DNA from: Chryseobacterium luteum
Lineage (GTDB): Bacteria; Bacteroidota; Bacteroidia; Flavobacteriales; Weeksellaceae
Length of the DNA stretch: 64,000 nt
Assembly (NCBI RefSeq): GCF_000737785.1
Contig: NZ_JPRO01000003.1
Span: 186,001 to 250,000, forward strand
Direction of reading: 5' to 3'
Both the position numbers and the translations under genes were made by a program. Positions within the stretch are counted from its first letter, which is position 1; each line of letters opens with the position of its first letter. Below are positions 16,872-27,359 of this stretch, in pieces. The notes under the pieces were generated by a model. It saw only the letters and a program-made list of their open reading frames with translations, made no database searches and was not told the DNA's origin.

Positions 16872-18584
16872 CTAATCCCTGAACTTCACATCCTTTATAT
16901 TCAAATAATGCGTTACATTTCCTTTCCAGTGGTTTTCCTCTAAAGTGAAGGCAAGATCGAAATTTTTATTTTTAAAATCTTCCGCATGCTGTCCAAGTTT
17001 GAAGCCTACACATTCAATATTTCTGCCGGTAGATTCCTGCTTGATGTAAAACTTCAGGTGGTTGTTGTCTTTCCCCATTGTTTTTACATAGCCGGCCAGC
17101 TTCTGGTTCGTCAGTGTAAGAATAGGTTTCATATTATGGGGACCGAACGGAGCCAGCTTTCTGTGGAAATTAATGAAGTCCCTGTTGATCTCATCGACTT
17201 TAATTTCAGAATCAATGGTGATGGAAGGTTCCTGCTGGTGTTCCTGGATCTTTTCGGAGACTATTTTCTCAAATTTTATTTTGAAAGCCTCAAATTTATC
17301 CTTTTCCATGGAAAGTCCTGCAGCAGCATGATGCCCGCCGAACTTCAGGAAATATTCAGAGCACATATCAAGTGCTTCATGCACATCAAAATCAGAAACG
17401 GATCTCGCAGACGCCACCATTTCCCCATTATTACCGTCAGTGAATACAAGAGTTGGTTTGTAATACGTTTCGATAAGTCTTGATGCTACAATACCGATCA
17501 CTCCTTTGTTCCATTCAGGATGATAAACAATGGTGGAATGCTTCGTTTGCTGCTGTGATTCTACAATCTGGTTCAAAGCAGAAAGGGTGGAATTCATATC
17601 AAGTTCACGCCTTTCATCATTAAGATCCATAATGTCGCTGACAATCTGGTTGGCATGTTTCAGGTTATCGGAAACCATAAGTTCTACTGCTGCTTTTCCC
17701 TGTGAAATTCTTCCTGCGGCATTAATTTTCGGAGCGATTTCAAAAACAATGTTTGAAATTTCAAAGTGAGACAGCTTATCTTCAGGAATCAGCAGTCTTA
17801 ATCCAAGATTTCTTGTTTTTCTCAGCACTTTTAATCCCATTTTAGCCAGGACCCTGTTTTCTCCGGTCATGGAAACAATATCTGCCGCTATGGAAATGGC
17901 CAGCAGGTCTGTAAGCTCAAATAATTCAGCTTCAGGAATTTTATAGATCGTATTCAGTCCCTGGCAGAGTTTGAAGCCCACACCACATCCTGAAAGTTCT
18001 TTAAAAGGATATCTGCAGTCGTTTCTCTTCGGATCCAGAACAGCTACCGCGTTGGGAATCTCATCACCCGGAAGGTGATGGTCGCAGATAATAAAATCAA
18101 TCCCCTTGTCCTGGGCGTATTTGATCATGTCGGTAGCTTTGATACCGCAGTCCAGGGCAATGATCAGCGAAAAACCGTTTGCTTTGGCAAAATCAATACC
18201 TTCGGTAGAAATTCCGTATCCTTCAGAATTCCTGTCTGGAATATAATAATCTAAATATTTTTTCTCAACAATTTTGCTGAGGTATAGGTACATCAAAGCG
18301 ACAGCCGTAGTTCCGTCTACATCATAATCTCCGTAAACCAGTATTTTTTCACCATTTTCAATTGCAGTTGCAATGCGTTCTACGGCTTTCTGCATATCTG
18401 CCATTAAAAACGGGCTGTGTATATCGTTGAGGTTGGGTTTAAAGAATTCTCTGGCCTTTTGATAATTGTCAATTCCTCTTAAAACGAGGAGTTTAGATTC
18501 AAAAGTACCAAAACCAAGTGACGAACTTAATCTGTCCACAACTTCCTCATCGGGCTCGGGCTTGTAAATCCATTTCTGACTCAT
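16872..18584 (-). CDS. recJ: single-stranded-DNA-specific exonuclease RecJ
   Basis: The 570-residue protein degrades single-stranded DNA 5' to 3' in recombination and mismatch repair. It carries the DHH phosphoesterase motifs in order: DYDVDGTTAVALMYL (about residue 80), ALDCG, the DHH signature ICDHHLPGD, and a DHHA1 domain with GGHHAAAGLSM, then the C-terminal OB-like domain. On the - strand a TATTTTTG element (18596-18589) ends five bases before the ATG, so the mRNA may be nearly leaderless. It is transcribed divergently from the M48 protease gene. Confidence 0.93.
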   Translation of the reverse strand: MSQKWIYKPEPDEEVVDRLSSSLGFGTFESKLLVLRGIDNYQKAREFFKPNLNDIHSPFLMADMQKAVERIATAIENGEKILVYGDYDVDGTTAVALMYLYLSKIVEKKYLDYYIPDRNSEGYGISTEGIDFAKANGFSLIIALDCGIKATDMIKYAQDKGIDFIICDHHLPGDEIPNAVAVLDPKRNDCRYPFKELSGCGVGFKLCQGLNTIYKIPEAELFELTDLLAISIAADIVSMTGENRVLAKMGLKVLRKTRNLGLRLLIPEDKLSHFEISNIVFEIAPKINAAGRISQGKAAVELMVSDNLKHANQIVSDIMDLNDERRELDMNSTLSALNQIVESQQQTKHSTIVYHPEWNKGVIGIVASRLIETYYKPTLVFTDGNNGEMVASARSVSDFDVHEALDMCSEYFLKFGGHHAAAGLSMEKDKFEAFKIKFEKIVSEKIQEHQQEPSITIDSEIKVDEINRDFINFHRKLAPFGPHNMKPILTLTNQKLAGYVKTMGKDNNHLKFYIKQESTGRNIECVGFKLGQHAEDFKNKNFDLAFTLEENHWKGNVTHYLNIKDVKFRD

Positions 18585-18694
18585 TTCACAAAAATAAGGA
18601 AAAAAAATAGCATTCTGAAATGATTAAGGATGAACTTGATCTGCTGATTGTTGAAAAAAAAATTATATCTTCGCGGTCCAAATTAAAAATGATT

Positions 18695-19507
18695 ATGAGA
18701 AAAATTACTCTATGCCTTCTATTCTTAGGGGCCATGAATGCTGTATCAGCACAGAAAATTAACCTTGGAAAAGCTGCAGGTATTGTTTCGAAAGGAGCAA
18801 AAGCCCTTACGTTTACCAATGAAGATGCCGTGAAACTGTCAAAAGAATCCGTTGACTGGATGGACAAGAACAACCCTGTTGCAGGTCCTAAAGATCCTTA
18901 TACGGTAAGACTTAACAGGCTTTTCGGAAAGCACAAATCCCAGGACGGGCTTGCTTTGAACTATAAAGTTTACAAAGTAAAAGATATCAATGCTTTTGCT
19001 TGTGCAGACGGAAGTGTTCGTGTGTTTTCTTCATTAATGGATATCATGACGGATGATGAAATATTAGCAGTAATCGGGCATGAGATAGGACACGTAAAAA
19101 ATCAGGACACGAAAGACGCTATTAAATCTGCTTATCTTAAGGCAGCTGCACTGGATGCGGCATCATCTGCTTCAGGAACAGTGGCAGCGTTGAATGACAG
19201 CCAGATAGGACAGATGGCCAATGCTTTCCTGGATGCTTCACACAGCAAAAAACAGGAATCTGAAGCGGATACGTATTCTTATGATTTCATGAAAGCTAAT
19301 AAGTACAATGTAGTAGGAGCGTATACTGCATTCAAAAAGCTGGCTTTGCTTTCGGAAGGAAGTACTCAGACTGGTTTTCAGAAAATGTTCAACTCTCACC
19401 CTGACAGCGAAAAAAGAGCTCAGGCGATTAAGAAGAGAGCAGAAAAAGATGGTTTATGGAAAGATCCGGGAACGGTAAGTATTCCTAAAACGAAGCTTAC
19501 AAAATAA
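18695..19507 (+). CDS. M48 family metalloprotease, exported
   Basis: The 270-residue protein is a zinc endopeptidase. The catalytic motif is VIGHEIGHVKNQD (HExxH) and the third ligand is in KQESEADTYSYDF (ExxxD), followed by the family's NSHPDSEKRAQAI near the end. I chose ATG 18695 because it begins a clean signal peptide (MRKITLCLLFLGAM...VSAQ); in-frame starts at 18620 or 18689 would add an improbable or trivial extension. It is periplasmic, comparable to BepA/LoiP-like quality-control proteases. A TATCTTCG promoter-like sequence lies at 18666-18673. Confidence 0.88.
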   Translation: MRKITLCLLFLGAMNAVSAQKINLGKAAGIVSKGAKALTFTNEDAVKLSKESVDWMDKNNPVAGPKDPYTVRLNRLFGKHKSQDGLALNYKVYKVKDINAFACADGSVRVFSSLMDIMTDDEILAVIGHEIGHVKNQDTKDAIKSAYLKAAALDAASSASGTVAALNDSQIGQMANAFLDASHSKKQESEADTYSYDFMKANKYNVVGAYTAFKKLALLSEGSTQTGFQKMFNSHPDSEKRAQAIKKRAEKDGLWKDPGTVSIPKTKLTK

Positions 19508-19527
19508 TTCAATCTTCATTTAAAATA

Positions 19528-19563
19528 GAAATTCCTCAAAGTTGTCTTTGAGGAATTTCTTTT
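19528..19563. terminator. bidirectional terminator between M48 protease and ABC-F genes
   Basis: A perfect 14-bp stem (19528-19541 with 19546-19559; arms contain TTCCTCAAAG/CTTTGAGGAA) has loop TTGT and is followed by TTTT on the + strand and a T-rich stretch on the - strand. Confidence 0.88.
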
Positions 19564-19592
19564 ATACTGAATTTTAATGTGATCTTAAAAAA

Positions 19593-21287
<1,695 letters not shown>

Positions 21288-21406
21288 TTAAATATGGGGT
21301 ATTTTTTCTATATTTCATAAACGAAATAATAAAGAAGCGTCCTGAAGGGACGATTTAATGAAAGATTGAGGCATAAACCCGGTCTATATAACCACGAATT
21401 TTACAA

Positions 21407-21865
21407 ATGAAGATCGAAAAAACAGTAAGTATATTAAACAGAAGAGCCCGTTTTGAATATGAAATCCTTGAAGAATTTGAAGCAGGGATGGTTTTGACGG
21501 GTACAGAAATAAAATCTTTACGCTCATCCAAAGCATCTATTACAGAATCCTTCTGTCAGTTTATTGACGGGGAGTTATACATTATTAATATGATGATTGA
21601 TGAGTATAAACTGGGAACTTTTTACAATCACAAAACAAAAAGGGAACGGAAATTGCTGTTGCACAAAAAAGAATTGCAGAAACTTGAAAAAAAGTTAAAG
21701 GATGCCGGTAACACAATTATACCTCTTAAATTATATATCACGGACAAGGGTAAAGCCAAGGTGCTGATTTCGCTTGCCAGAGGGAAAAAACTCTTTGATA
21801 AAAGGGAAGCAATAAAAGATAGAGAAAATAAACGTAACCTGGACAGAATATTAAAGAAAAGTTAA
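21407..21865 (+). CDS. smpB: SsrA-binding protein SmpB
   Basis: The 152-residue protein binds tmRNA and delivers it to stalled ribosomes for trans-translation. Family features visible are the N-terminal NRRARFEYEI, the beta-barrel segment GMVLTGTEIKSLRSSKASI, FYNHKTKRERKLLLHKKEL, and the basic C-terminal tail GKKLFDKREAIKDRE, which inserts into the ribosome. Length is normal. The upstream gap (21216-21406) holds a small hairpin CGTCC/GGACG near 21338-21352. Confidence 0.95.
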   Translation: MKIEKTVSILNRRARFEYEILEEFEAGMVLTGTEIKSLRSSKASITESFCQFIDGELYIINMMIDEYKLGTFYNHKTKRERKLLLHKKELQKLEKKLKDAGNTIIPLKLYITDKGKAKVLISLARGKKLFDKREAIKDRENKRNLDRILKKS

Positions 21866-21881
21866 AAATCATTCAAAAAAC

Positions 21882-21913
21882 TTTGTATATAAAGAAAAAT
21901 TATATTTATTTTG
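21882..21913 (+). promoter_or_regulatory. promoter of the OmpA-family gene
   Basis: TTTG at 21882-21885 is followed after 21 bases by TATTTTGC (21907-21914), close to TAnnTTTG with one base missing. It lies about 30 bases upstream of the ATG of a gene whose codon bias suggests very high expression. Confidence 0.5.
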
Positions 21914-21942
21914 CATTATCAATTATTTAATCATTTAATTCT

Positions 21943-23439
21943 ATGAAAAATCTAAAATTAGGAATTTCAGCATTGGCGCTTACTGTTGCCTCTACTGTCT
22001 TTGCGCAGACTACCAATAATCCGTGGTTAATCGGAGTTGGTGCTCATGCGGAAAACCATAAGGCAGCACAGACGCAATTCGGTAACACGTTCTCTGCTAA
22101 TAATTTAACGAAGACGATGTTCAATATGAACAACTTCTCTATTACGCCTCCATTATCTAAATTAACAGTTGCTAGAAACATCGGTAAAGGTTTAGTTATC
22201 GACTGGCAGACTTCCGTAGGTAATGTAGATAATAAGAGATTCAACATGGGAAAAGAGTTTTTCCTAATGACAGGTCTTGGTTTCCAGGCTAAAGCAGCTG
22301 GTCTTCTATGGAATGAAGAATCTTGGTTCGATCCATATTTGAGAGTTGGTGCTAACTACCTAAGACATGATTATACTGCTCTTACTTTCCCAAGAAACGA
22401 TTACAAAGGTGAATCTGTTTCTAACGGAGATGGTGGTAACGAAAACGGTAAAGCTAACCACTTTACAGTTTCTACAGGTGCTGGTGCTAACTTCTGGGTA
22501 ACTAAGAACTTCGGTCTTGGTGTTCAGGGAGATTATGTATCAACTCCGGGAGATAAATCTACAGTTGCTAACTTCTGGCAAGCTTCTGCATCAATCTTAT
22601 TCAGATTCGGTAACAGAGATAGAGATAAGGATGGTATCTTAGATAAAGACGATTTATGTCCGGATACACCAGGTTTACCAGAATTCCAGGGATGTCCTGA
22701 TACTGACGGTGACGGTGTTCCAGATAAAGACGATCAATGTCCAGAAGTAGCTGGTCCGGTTGAAAACAACGGTTGTCCTTGGCCAGATACAGATGGTGAC
22801 GGTGTTATCGATAAAGATGATGCTTGTCCTACAGTAGCAGGTCCTGCTGAAAACAACGGTTGTCCTTGGCCAGATACAGACGGTGACGGAATCTTAGATA
22901 AAGATGACGCTTGTCCTACAGTTCCAGGTCTTCCAGAATACAACGGATGTCCTAAGCCTAAGAAACAAACTGCTATTGAAACAACAGAAGCTCTTAAAGG
23001 TATCTTCTTTGACTTCAATAAAGCGACTATCAGACCAGAATCTAGCGCAAAACTAGACAATGCTGCTAAAATCATCAAAACTGACGGTGGTAACTACCTA
23101 GTTGAAGGTCAAACAGATGCTAAAGGATCTGCTGATTACAACTTGAAATTATCTAGAGAAAGAGCTGCTTCAGTAGTTGCTGCTTTAGAAGTTAGAGGTG
23201 TAGATACTAACGCTCTTAAATCAATCGGTGTTGGTGAAACTAAAGCTACAGTTTCTGATAAAGCTTCTGATGCAGAAAGACAAGCTGACAGAAAAGTTGT
23301 TGTAACTGCTGTTGAAGATGCTAACGAGTGGAATGCAATCTCTAAGAAAGATTACGTAGATGCTCCAGTTAAGAAAAAGGCAGTAGCTAAGAAAAAAGCT
23401 CCGGCTAAGAAAAAAGCTTCAGCTAAAAAGAAAAAATAA
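21943..23439 (+). CDS. OmpA-family outer-membrane protein with thrombospondin-3 repeats and Lys/Ala tail
   Basis: The 498-residue protein has a signal peptide (VASTVFAQ), an N-terminal beta-barrel (about 25-222), calcium-binding thrombospondin type-3 repeats (about 225-345, with repeated DTDGDG...DKDD...CP and VAGPAENNGCPWP units), and an OmpA C-terminal peptidoglycan-binding domain (FFDFNKATIRPES, VEGQTDAKGSADYN, LSRERA). It ends in an unusual tail of repeated KKKA/PAKKKA units (about 475-498). It links outer membrane and cell wall. Codon choice (TCT, GCT, GGT, AGA, AAC) is far more biased than in neighbours, as for an abundant protein. A strong terminator follows. Confidence 0.92.
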   Translation: MKNLKLGISALALTVASTVFAQTTNNPWLIGVGAHAENHKAAQTQFGNTFSANNLTKTMFNMNNFSITPPLSKLTVARNIGKGLVIDWQTSVGNVDNKRFNMGKEFFLMTGLGFQAKAAGLLWNEESWFDPYLRVGANYLRHDYTALTFPRNDYKGESVSNGDGGNENGKANHFTVSTGAGANFWVTKNFGLGVQGDYVSTPGDKSTVANFWQASASILFRFGNRDRDKDGILDKDDLCPDTPGLPEFQGCPDTDGDGVPDKDDQCPEVAGPVENNGCPWPDTDGDGVIDKDDACPTVAGPAENNGCPWPDTDGDGILDKDDACPTVPGLPEYNGCPKPKKQTAIETTEALKGIFFDFNKATIRPESSAKLDNAAKIIKTDGGNYLVEGQTDAKGSADYNLKLSRERAASVVAALEVRGVDTNALKSIGVGETKATVSDKASDAERQADRKVVVTAVEDANEWNAISKKDYVDAPVKKKAVAKKKAPAKKKASAKKKK

Positions 23440-23457
23440 TTAATTTTTCTAAATAAT

Positions 23458-23492
23458 AAATACCTCCAATTCTTTGGGGGTATTTTTTTTTT
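23458..23492 (+). terminator. intrinsic terminator of the OmpA-family gene
   Basis: A 12-bp stem with one wobble (23458-23469 with 23474-23485, CCTCCAA/TTGGGGG core), a TTCT loop and ten following Ts form a textbook terminator. Confidence 0.9.
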
Positions 23493-23533
23493 GTTGACTT
23501 TTAGTTAATTTTGTTGAAAATTTAAAAAATAAA

Positions 23534-24274
23534 ATGGGAAGAGCATTTGAATATAGAAAAGCTTCTAAAATGGCCCGATGGGATAAAATGGCCAAGACTT
23601 TCTCTAAAATCGGTAAAGATATAGCGCTGGCCGTAAAAGCCGGAGGAACGGATCCTGAAGCTAACCCTGCTTTAAGAAGATGTATCCAGAATGCCAAGGG
23701 TGCAAACATGCCCAAAGACAACGTAGAAAGAGCCATCAAAAAAGCAAGTGGTGCCGATGCGGAAAACTATGAAGAAATTACTTACGAAGGATACGGACAG
23801 GGAGGCGTTGCTTTCTTTGTTGAATGTACAACCAACAATACCACAAGAACCGTAGCCAATGTAAGGGCTATTTTCAATAAGTTTGATGGTAACCTCGGTA
23901 AGAATGGTGAATTAGCTTTTATCTTCGATAGAAAAGGAATTTTCAGTCTGGATTTATCCCAGGTCAAAATGGATTGGGACGATTTTGAAATGGAAATGAT
24001 TGATGGTGGTGCTGAAGATGTGGAAAAAGATGAGGATGAAGTAATGATTACAACGGCTTTTGAAGATTTCGGTTCATTGTCGCATAAATTGGATGAATTG
24101 GGAATTGAAGCAAAAAGCGCAGAACTTCAGAGAATTCCGAACAACACCAAAGAAGTAAACGAAGAGCAGTTCAAAGCCAATATGAAAATGCTTGAGCGTT
24201 TTGAAGAAGATGATGATGTACAGAACGTTTACCATAATATGGAAATTACAGACGATCTGATGAACTCACTGTAA
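23534..24274 (+). CDS. YebC/PmpR family regulator or translation factor
   Basis: The 246-residue protein belongs to the YebC family: it has the N-terminal MGRAFEYRKASKMARWDKMAK, the basic helical domain ending NMPKDNVERAIKKA, then YEEITYEGYGQGGVAFFVE and acidic alpha/beta domains. It is cytoplasmic. Members have been reported both as DNA-binding regulators and as factors relieving ribosome stalling at prolines, so the exact role here is open. A TAATTTTG -7-like element lies at 23506-23513, 20 bases before the start. Confidence 0.9.
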   Translation: MGRAFEYRKASKMARWDKMAKTFSKIGKDIALAVKAGGTDPEANPALRRCIQNAKGANMPKDNVERAIKKASGADAENYEEITYEGYGQGGVAFFVECTTNNTTRTVANVRAIFNKFDGNLGKNGELAFIFDRKGIFSLDLSQVKMDWDDFEMEMIDGGAEDVEKDEDEVMITTAFEDFGSLSHKLDELGIEAKSAELQRIPNNTKEVNEEQFKANMKMLERFEEDDDVQNVYHNMEITDDLMNSL

Positions 24275-24331
24275 AAAATAATATAGCATTCATATACAGT
24301 TAATTTTCAATTAGTTTCTTTGTATAAAACT

Positions 24332-25156
24332 ATGAAAAGAGACGTTGAGTTAGTTGTGATATCGGATGTTCATTTGGGAACTTATGGATGTAAGGCTAAA
24401 GAGCTGTTACGGTATCTCAATTCTATACAGCCCAAAACATTAGTTTTGAACGGTGATATTATTGATATCTGGCAGTTTAAAAAGTCTTACTTCCCTAAAC
24501 CTCATCTGAAAGTGATCAAAAAAATCCTTTCACTGGCTACTAAAAATACACAGGTCTATTATATTACAGGCAATCACGATGAAATGTTCCGTAAGTTTAC
24601 GGATTTTGAATTGGGAAAACTGAAGGTCTGCAATAAGATATGTCTTGATATTGATCAGAAGAAGACCTGGATATTTCATGGAGATGTTTTTGATGCATCT
24701 GTTCAACATTCCAAATGGATCGCGAAACTGGGCGGAAAAGGTTATGATCTTCTGATTGTCATCAATAATCTTGTCAATTGGTTTTTAGAGAAAATGGGCA
24801 AAGAGAAATATTCATTTTCCAAAAAAATCAAAAATAATGTAAAAAAAGCGGTTAAATATATCGGGGATTTTGAACTGACTGCTTCCGAATTGGCTATTGA
24901 TAACCATTATGATTATGTGATCTGCGGACATATCCACCAGCCCCAGATCCGTGAAGTCATTACTAAAAAAGGATCATGTACTTATCTGAATTCCGGAGAC
25001 TGGATCGAAAACCTGTCAGCTCTCGAATACCACGATAAGGAATGGAAAATATTTTATTATGACGATCACAAAGATTCACTTAAAGACGACGAAGCAGAAG
25101 AGATCCAGGAGATGGACAACTCTGAACTTCTGAAAATAGTAACTAATTTTTCTTAA
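24332..25156 (+). CDS. LpxH-like metallophosphoesterase
   Basis: The 274-residue protein is a calcineurin-type phosphoesterase. Metal and active-site motifs are in order: ISDVHLG, NGDIIDIW, TGNHDEMF, FHGDVFD and CGHIHQP. This resembles UDP-2,3-diacylglucosamine diphosphatase, which makes lipid X, but it is longer and has a middle insertion (LVNWFLEKMGKEKYSFSKKI) that may contact membrane, so a different phospholipid or nucleotide substrate is possible. I chose ATG 24332 over an in-frame TTG at 24320. The stop abuts the next ATG, so the two are coupled. Confidence 0.82.
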   Translation: MKRDVELVVISDVHLGTYGCKAKELLRYLNSIQPKTLVLNGDIIDIWQFKKSYFPKPHLKVIKKILSLATKNTQVYYITGNHDEMFRKFTDFELGKLKVCNKICLDIDQKKTWIFHGDVFDASVQHSKWIAKLGGKGYDLLIVINNLVNWFLEKMGKEKYSFSKKIKNNVKKAVKYIGDFELTASELAIDNHYDYVICGHIHQPQIREVITKKGSCTYLNSGDWIENLSALEYHDKEWKIFYYDDHKDSLKDDEAEEIQEMDNSELLKIVTNFS

Positions 25157-26128
25157 ATGAAAGTACTGTATGCATTTCAAGGGACAGGAAACGGACATGT
25201 TGCCAGAGCGCAGGAAATTATTCCTATCCTCAAAAAATATGCTTCAGTTGACACATTGATCAGTGGTCACCAGTCACAGTTAAAAGCTGATTTTGACATT
25301 AACTTTCAATACAAAGGCATTTCCCTTCTTTATAACAAAACGGGCGGTTTATCCTACCGCAAAACATTTACTGAAAATAAATTTCTGGAAGCTCTAAAAA
25401 CAATCCGCGAACTGGAGCTTTTCCAATATGATCTGATCATCAATGATTATGAACCTCTGACAGGATGGGCCGGGAAACTGAAAAAATTACCCATGATTGA
25501 ACTGAGTCATCAGGCTTCTATGAGTTTTGCCGAAACACCGAAACCTGAAAAGAAAGATTTTCTGGGTGAGTTGATCCTGAAATATTACGTTCCCAGCGAA
25601 AGAAAAATCGGGTTTCATTTTGAAAATTATCATCCTCAGATCAAGAAACCTGTGATCAGGCATAAGATCCGAAACCTTAATCCGGATAAGAAAGGGTATT
25701 ACCTTGTTTATCTTCCCAGTTTTGCAGATGAGAATATCATAAAGGTTTTACAGGAGATTCCTGTACAGTGGAAAGTGTTTTCAAAACACAGCAAAGTACA
25801 GGTTAAAGTAAAAAATGTAGAAGTTTTCCCTATCGACGAAGTTCAGTACCTGAAATACTTTGAAAGCTGCGACGGCATCTTATGCAATGCAGGCTTTGAA
25901 ACCCCGGCAGAAGCACTTTTCCTGGATAAAAAACTGTTTGTGATTCCTATTCATAATCAATATGAACAGGAATGTAATGCCAGTGCCTTGGATCTTATGG
26001 GAATCCCTAATTCTAAAGTATTAAACCTTCAGGAGATCACGCAATGGGTTGCTTCAGATCATCACTTAAAAGTAGATTATCCGGATGATATTGAGGAAAT
26101 TCTGGTCAATGAGGTTTTAATTCTTTAA
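25157..26128 (+). CDS. glycosyltransferase of the MurG/GT28-like type
   Basis: The 323-residue protein starts immediately after the phosphoesterase stop. It begins with the Rossmann and glycine loop YAFQGTGNGHVARAQEI, typical of GT-B enzymes such as MurG and MGDG synthases, and ends with the donor-binding region CDGILCNAGFETPAEALFL (the G.E...A pattern). I cannot name donor or acceptor. Coupling to an LpxH-like phosphoesterase suggests an envelope glycolipid. Its last 12 bases overlap the convergent GNAT gene. Confidence 0.8.
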   Translation: MKVLYAFQGTGNGHVARAQEIIPILKKYASVDTLISGHQSQLKADFDINFQYKGISLLYNKTGGLSYRKTFTENKFLEALKTIRELELFQYDLIINDYEPLTGWAGKLKKLPMIELSHQASMSFAETPKPEKKDFLGELILKYYVPSERKIGFHFENYHPQIKKPVIRHKIRNLNPDKKGYYLVYLPSFADENIIKVLQEIPVQWKVFSKHSKVQVKVKNVEVFPIDEVQYLKYFESCDGILCNAGFETPAEALFLDKKLFVIPIHNQYEQECNASALDLMGIPNSKVLNLQEITQWVASDHHLKVDYPDDIEEILVNEVLIL

Positions 26129-26407
26129 AAAAACATCATCCACATCACTCATTCTGGTCATGACAGCTCTTGCGTAAGAACAGTGGGGATATACTTTCCA
26201 GCTGTTTTCTCTGGCAAATTTTATAGCTTCCTCAACCAGGTATTTTCCCATTCCCCGGCCTTCAAATTCCGGATGTACCAGCACAAAAGAAATGATAAAT
26301 TTATTTTCTTCCGGGAAAATAGTATATGTCAGTCTTCCAACTTCTTTTATTTCATTGTTCAGTGTAATTACGCCACCGTTTCCTGATTTATTGTTTTCAA
26401 ATCTCAT
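26117..26407 (-). CDS. small GNAT-like N-acetyltransferase (YidJ/PF14542 type)
   Basis: The 96-residue protein has the acetyl-CoA loop as FEGRGMGKYLVEEAIKFAR and the following strand and helix KVYPHCSYARAVM, matching the minimal GCN5-like family of about 95 residues rather than full-length acetyltransferases. The substrate is unknown. It converges with the glycosyltransferase and overlaps it by 12 bases. Confidence 0.82.
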   Translation of the reverse strand: MRFENNKSGNGGVITLNNEIKEVGRLTYTIFPEENKFIISFVLVHPEFEGRGMGKYLVEEAIKFARENSWKVYPHCSYARAVMTRMSDVDDVFLKN

Positions 26408-26454
26408 AATTCAAAGCTTTGCTTTAAAGATACAAAAATTGCACCGTCGGATAA

Positions 26455-26582
26455 TTGCTATTGTAAATAGTGAATTGGAAATGGTGAATTTGCGTTGCAG
26501 TCAATTTTTTAATTCGACAAAATTTAAATGAGCGGTTAGCCAGAATAAGATAAAATTCACCATTCACAATTGAAAGCAACGA
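26455..26582. repeat. gene-less palindromic element, GTGAATT-type arms
   Basis: The left arm (26455-26491) contains AATAGTGAATT and AATGGTGAATTT units; the right arm (26553-26582) reads as AATTGTGAATGGTGAATTT followed by AGCAACG-type sequence on the opposite strand. The arms also share TTGCT near their outer ends. They surround 61 bases with no ORF. The layout resembles the arms around the two four-helix-bundle genes in this window but lacks the gene. Confidence 0.55.
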
Positions 26583-27332
26583 CTAATTATCTTTCCCTGT
26601 ATAGTAATTGTAGTCTTTGATCACTACATTGATAAACTGTCTTTCAGTCATCTTTTTCGAATCTATATCCAGCTTTAAGATGCTTTTGATCTTATCCGAA
26701 AGTTTGCTGATGATCTGGCGGTCGTCTGATTTCAGAGCTTTGGTATAATTATCCTTGATGATCCGCATATCATTATCACTTAACGCAATGACCTGAGGAA
26801 ATGACGGAACATAGCCCTCATTAATATTTTCCAGGATGGTATGGGAGATATTGATATTGTTTTTTAAAGAAATCACTGCTGTACCGGAAGCAATATCGCC
26901 CAGACGCTGGTTGTTTTTAGAAACGATCATAGAAATGAGACCTATTACACCCACTGCTGAAGTATCGATCAGCCTGAACATCCACCGGATCAGATAATCG
27001 CCGAAACTCGCCTGGTAGCCGTCAATTTTTACTACGCGGATCTTCATGAGTTTTTTCCCAGGGGTCTGGCCTTCCATAAGGCTTTCCAGGACAACAGGAT
27101 AAATATAAACCGGAAATGTAAGAACAATATAAACAGCCATAACAGACCATTGATCCAGTCCTGCCAGTAAATATCCAAGATCAAAAATGTTGAAGAAAAG
27201 ATAGAATACAATCACCACATAAGCAACCTTTATCAAAAGATCGATAATGAAAGCGAGCATTCTTTCCCCAAGACTTGCAATATTAAAGTTAATATTTACA
27301 TTTTGTGAGGTATTTATCGCAATTTGAGACAT
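26583..27332 (-). CDS. RDD family membrane protein
   Basis: The 249-residue protein begins with MSQIAINTSQNV and has an RDD domain with LGERMLAFIIDLLIKV (R and D in the first helix), TPGKKLMKIRVVKIDG and NQRLGDIASGTAVI, followed by a soluble C-terminal region of about 85 residues. I chose the ATG at 27332 because the first 31 residues of a longer frame lie opposite the start region of the divergent SpoIIM gene. RDD proteins often accompany SpoIIM, MoxR and DUF58 genes, as here. Function is unknown, possibly transport or envelope assembly. Confidence 0.85.
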   Translation of the reverse strand: MSQIAINTSQNVNINFNIASLGERMLAFIIDLLIKVAYVVIVFYLFFNIFDLGYLLAGLDQWSVMAVYIVLTFPVYIYPVVLESLMEGQTPGKKLMKIRVVKIDGYQASFGDYLIRWMFRLIDTSAVGVIGLISMIVSKNNQRLGDIASGTAVISLKNNINISHTILENINEGYVPSFPQVIALSDNDMRIIKDNYTKALKSDDRQIISKLSDKIKSILKLDIDSKKMTERQFINVVIKDYNYYTGKDN

Positions 27333-27359
27333 AATTTTTATTATTTTAGCCTTACAATT

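Noticed and set aside
22620..22960. Regularly spaced DNA repeats that could suggest a CRISPR array
   Set aside because: They are in frame and encode the thrombospondin type-3 repeats (DTDGDG, DKDD, CP) of the OmpA-family protein; spacers are not unique.
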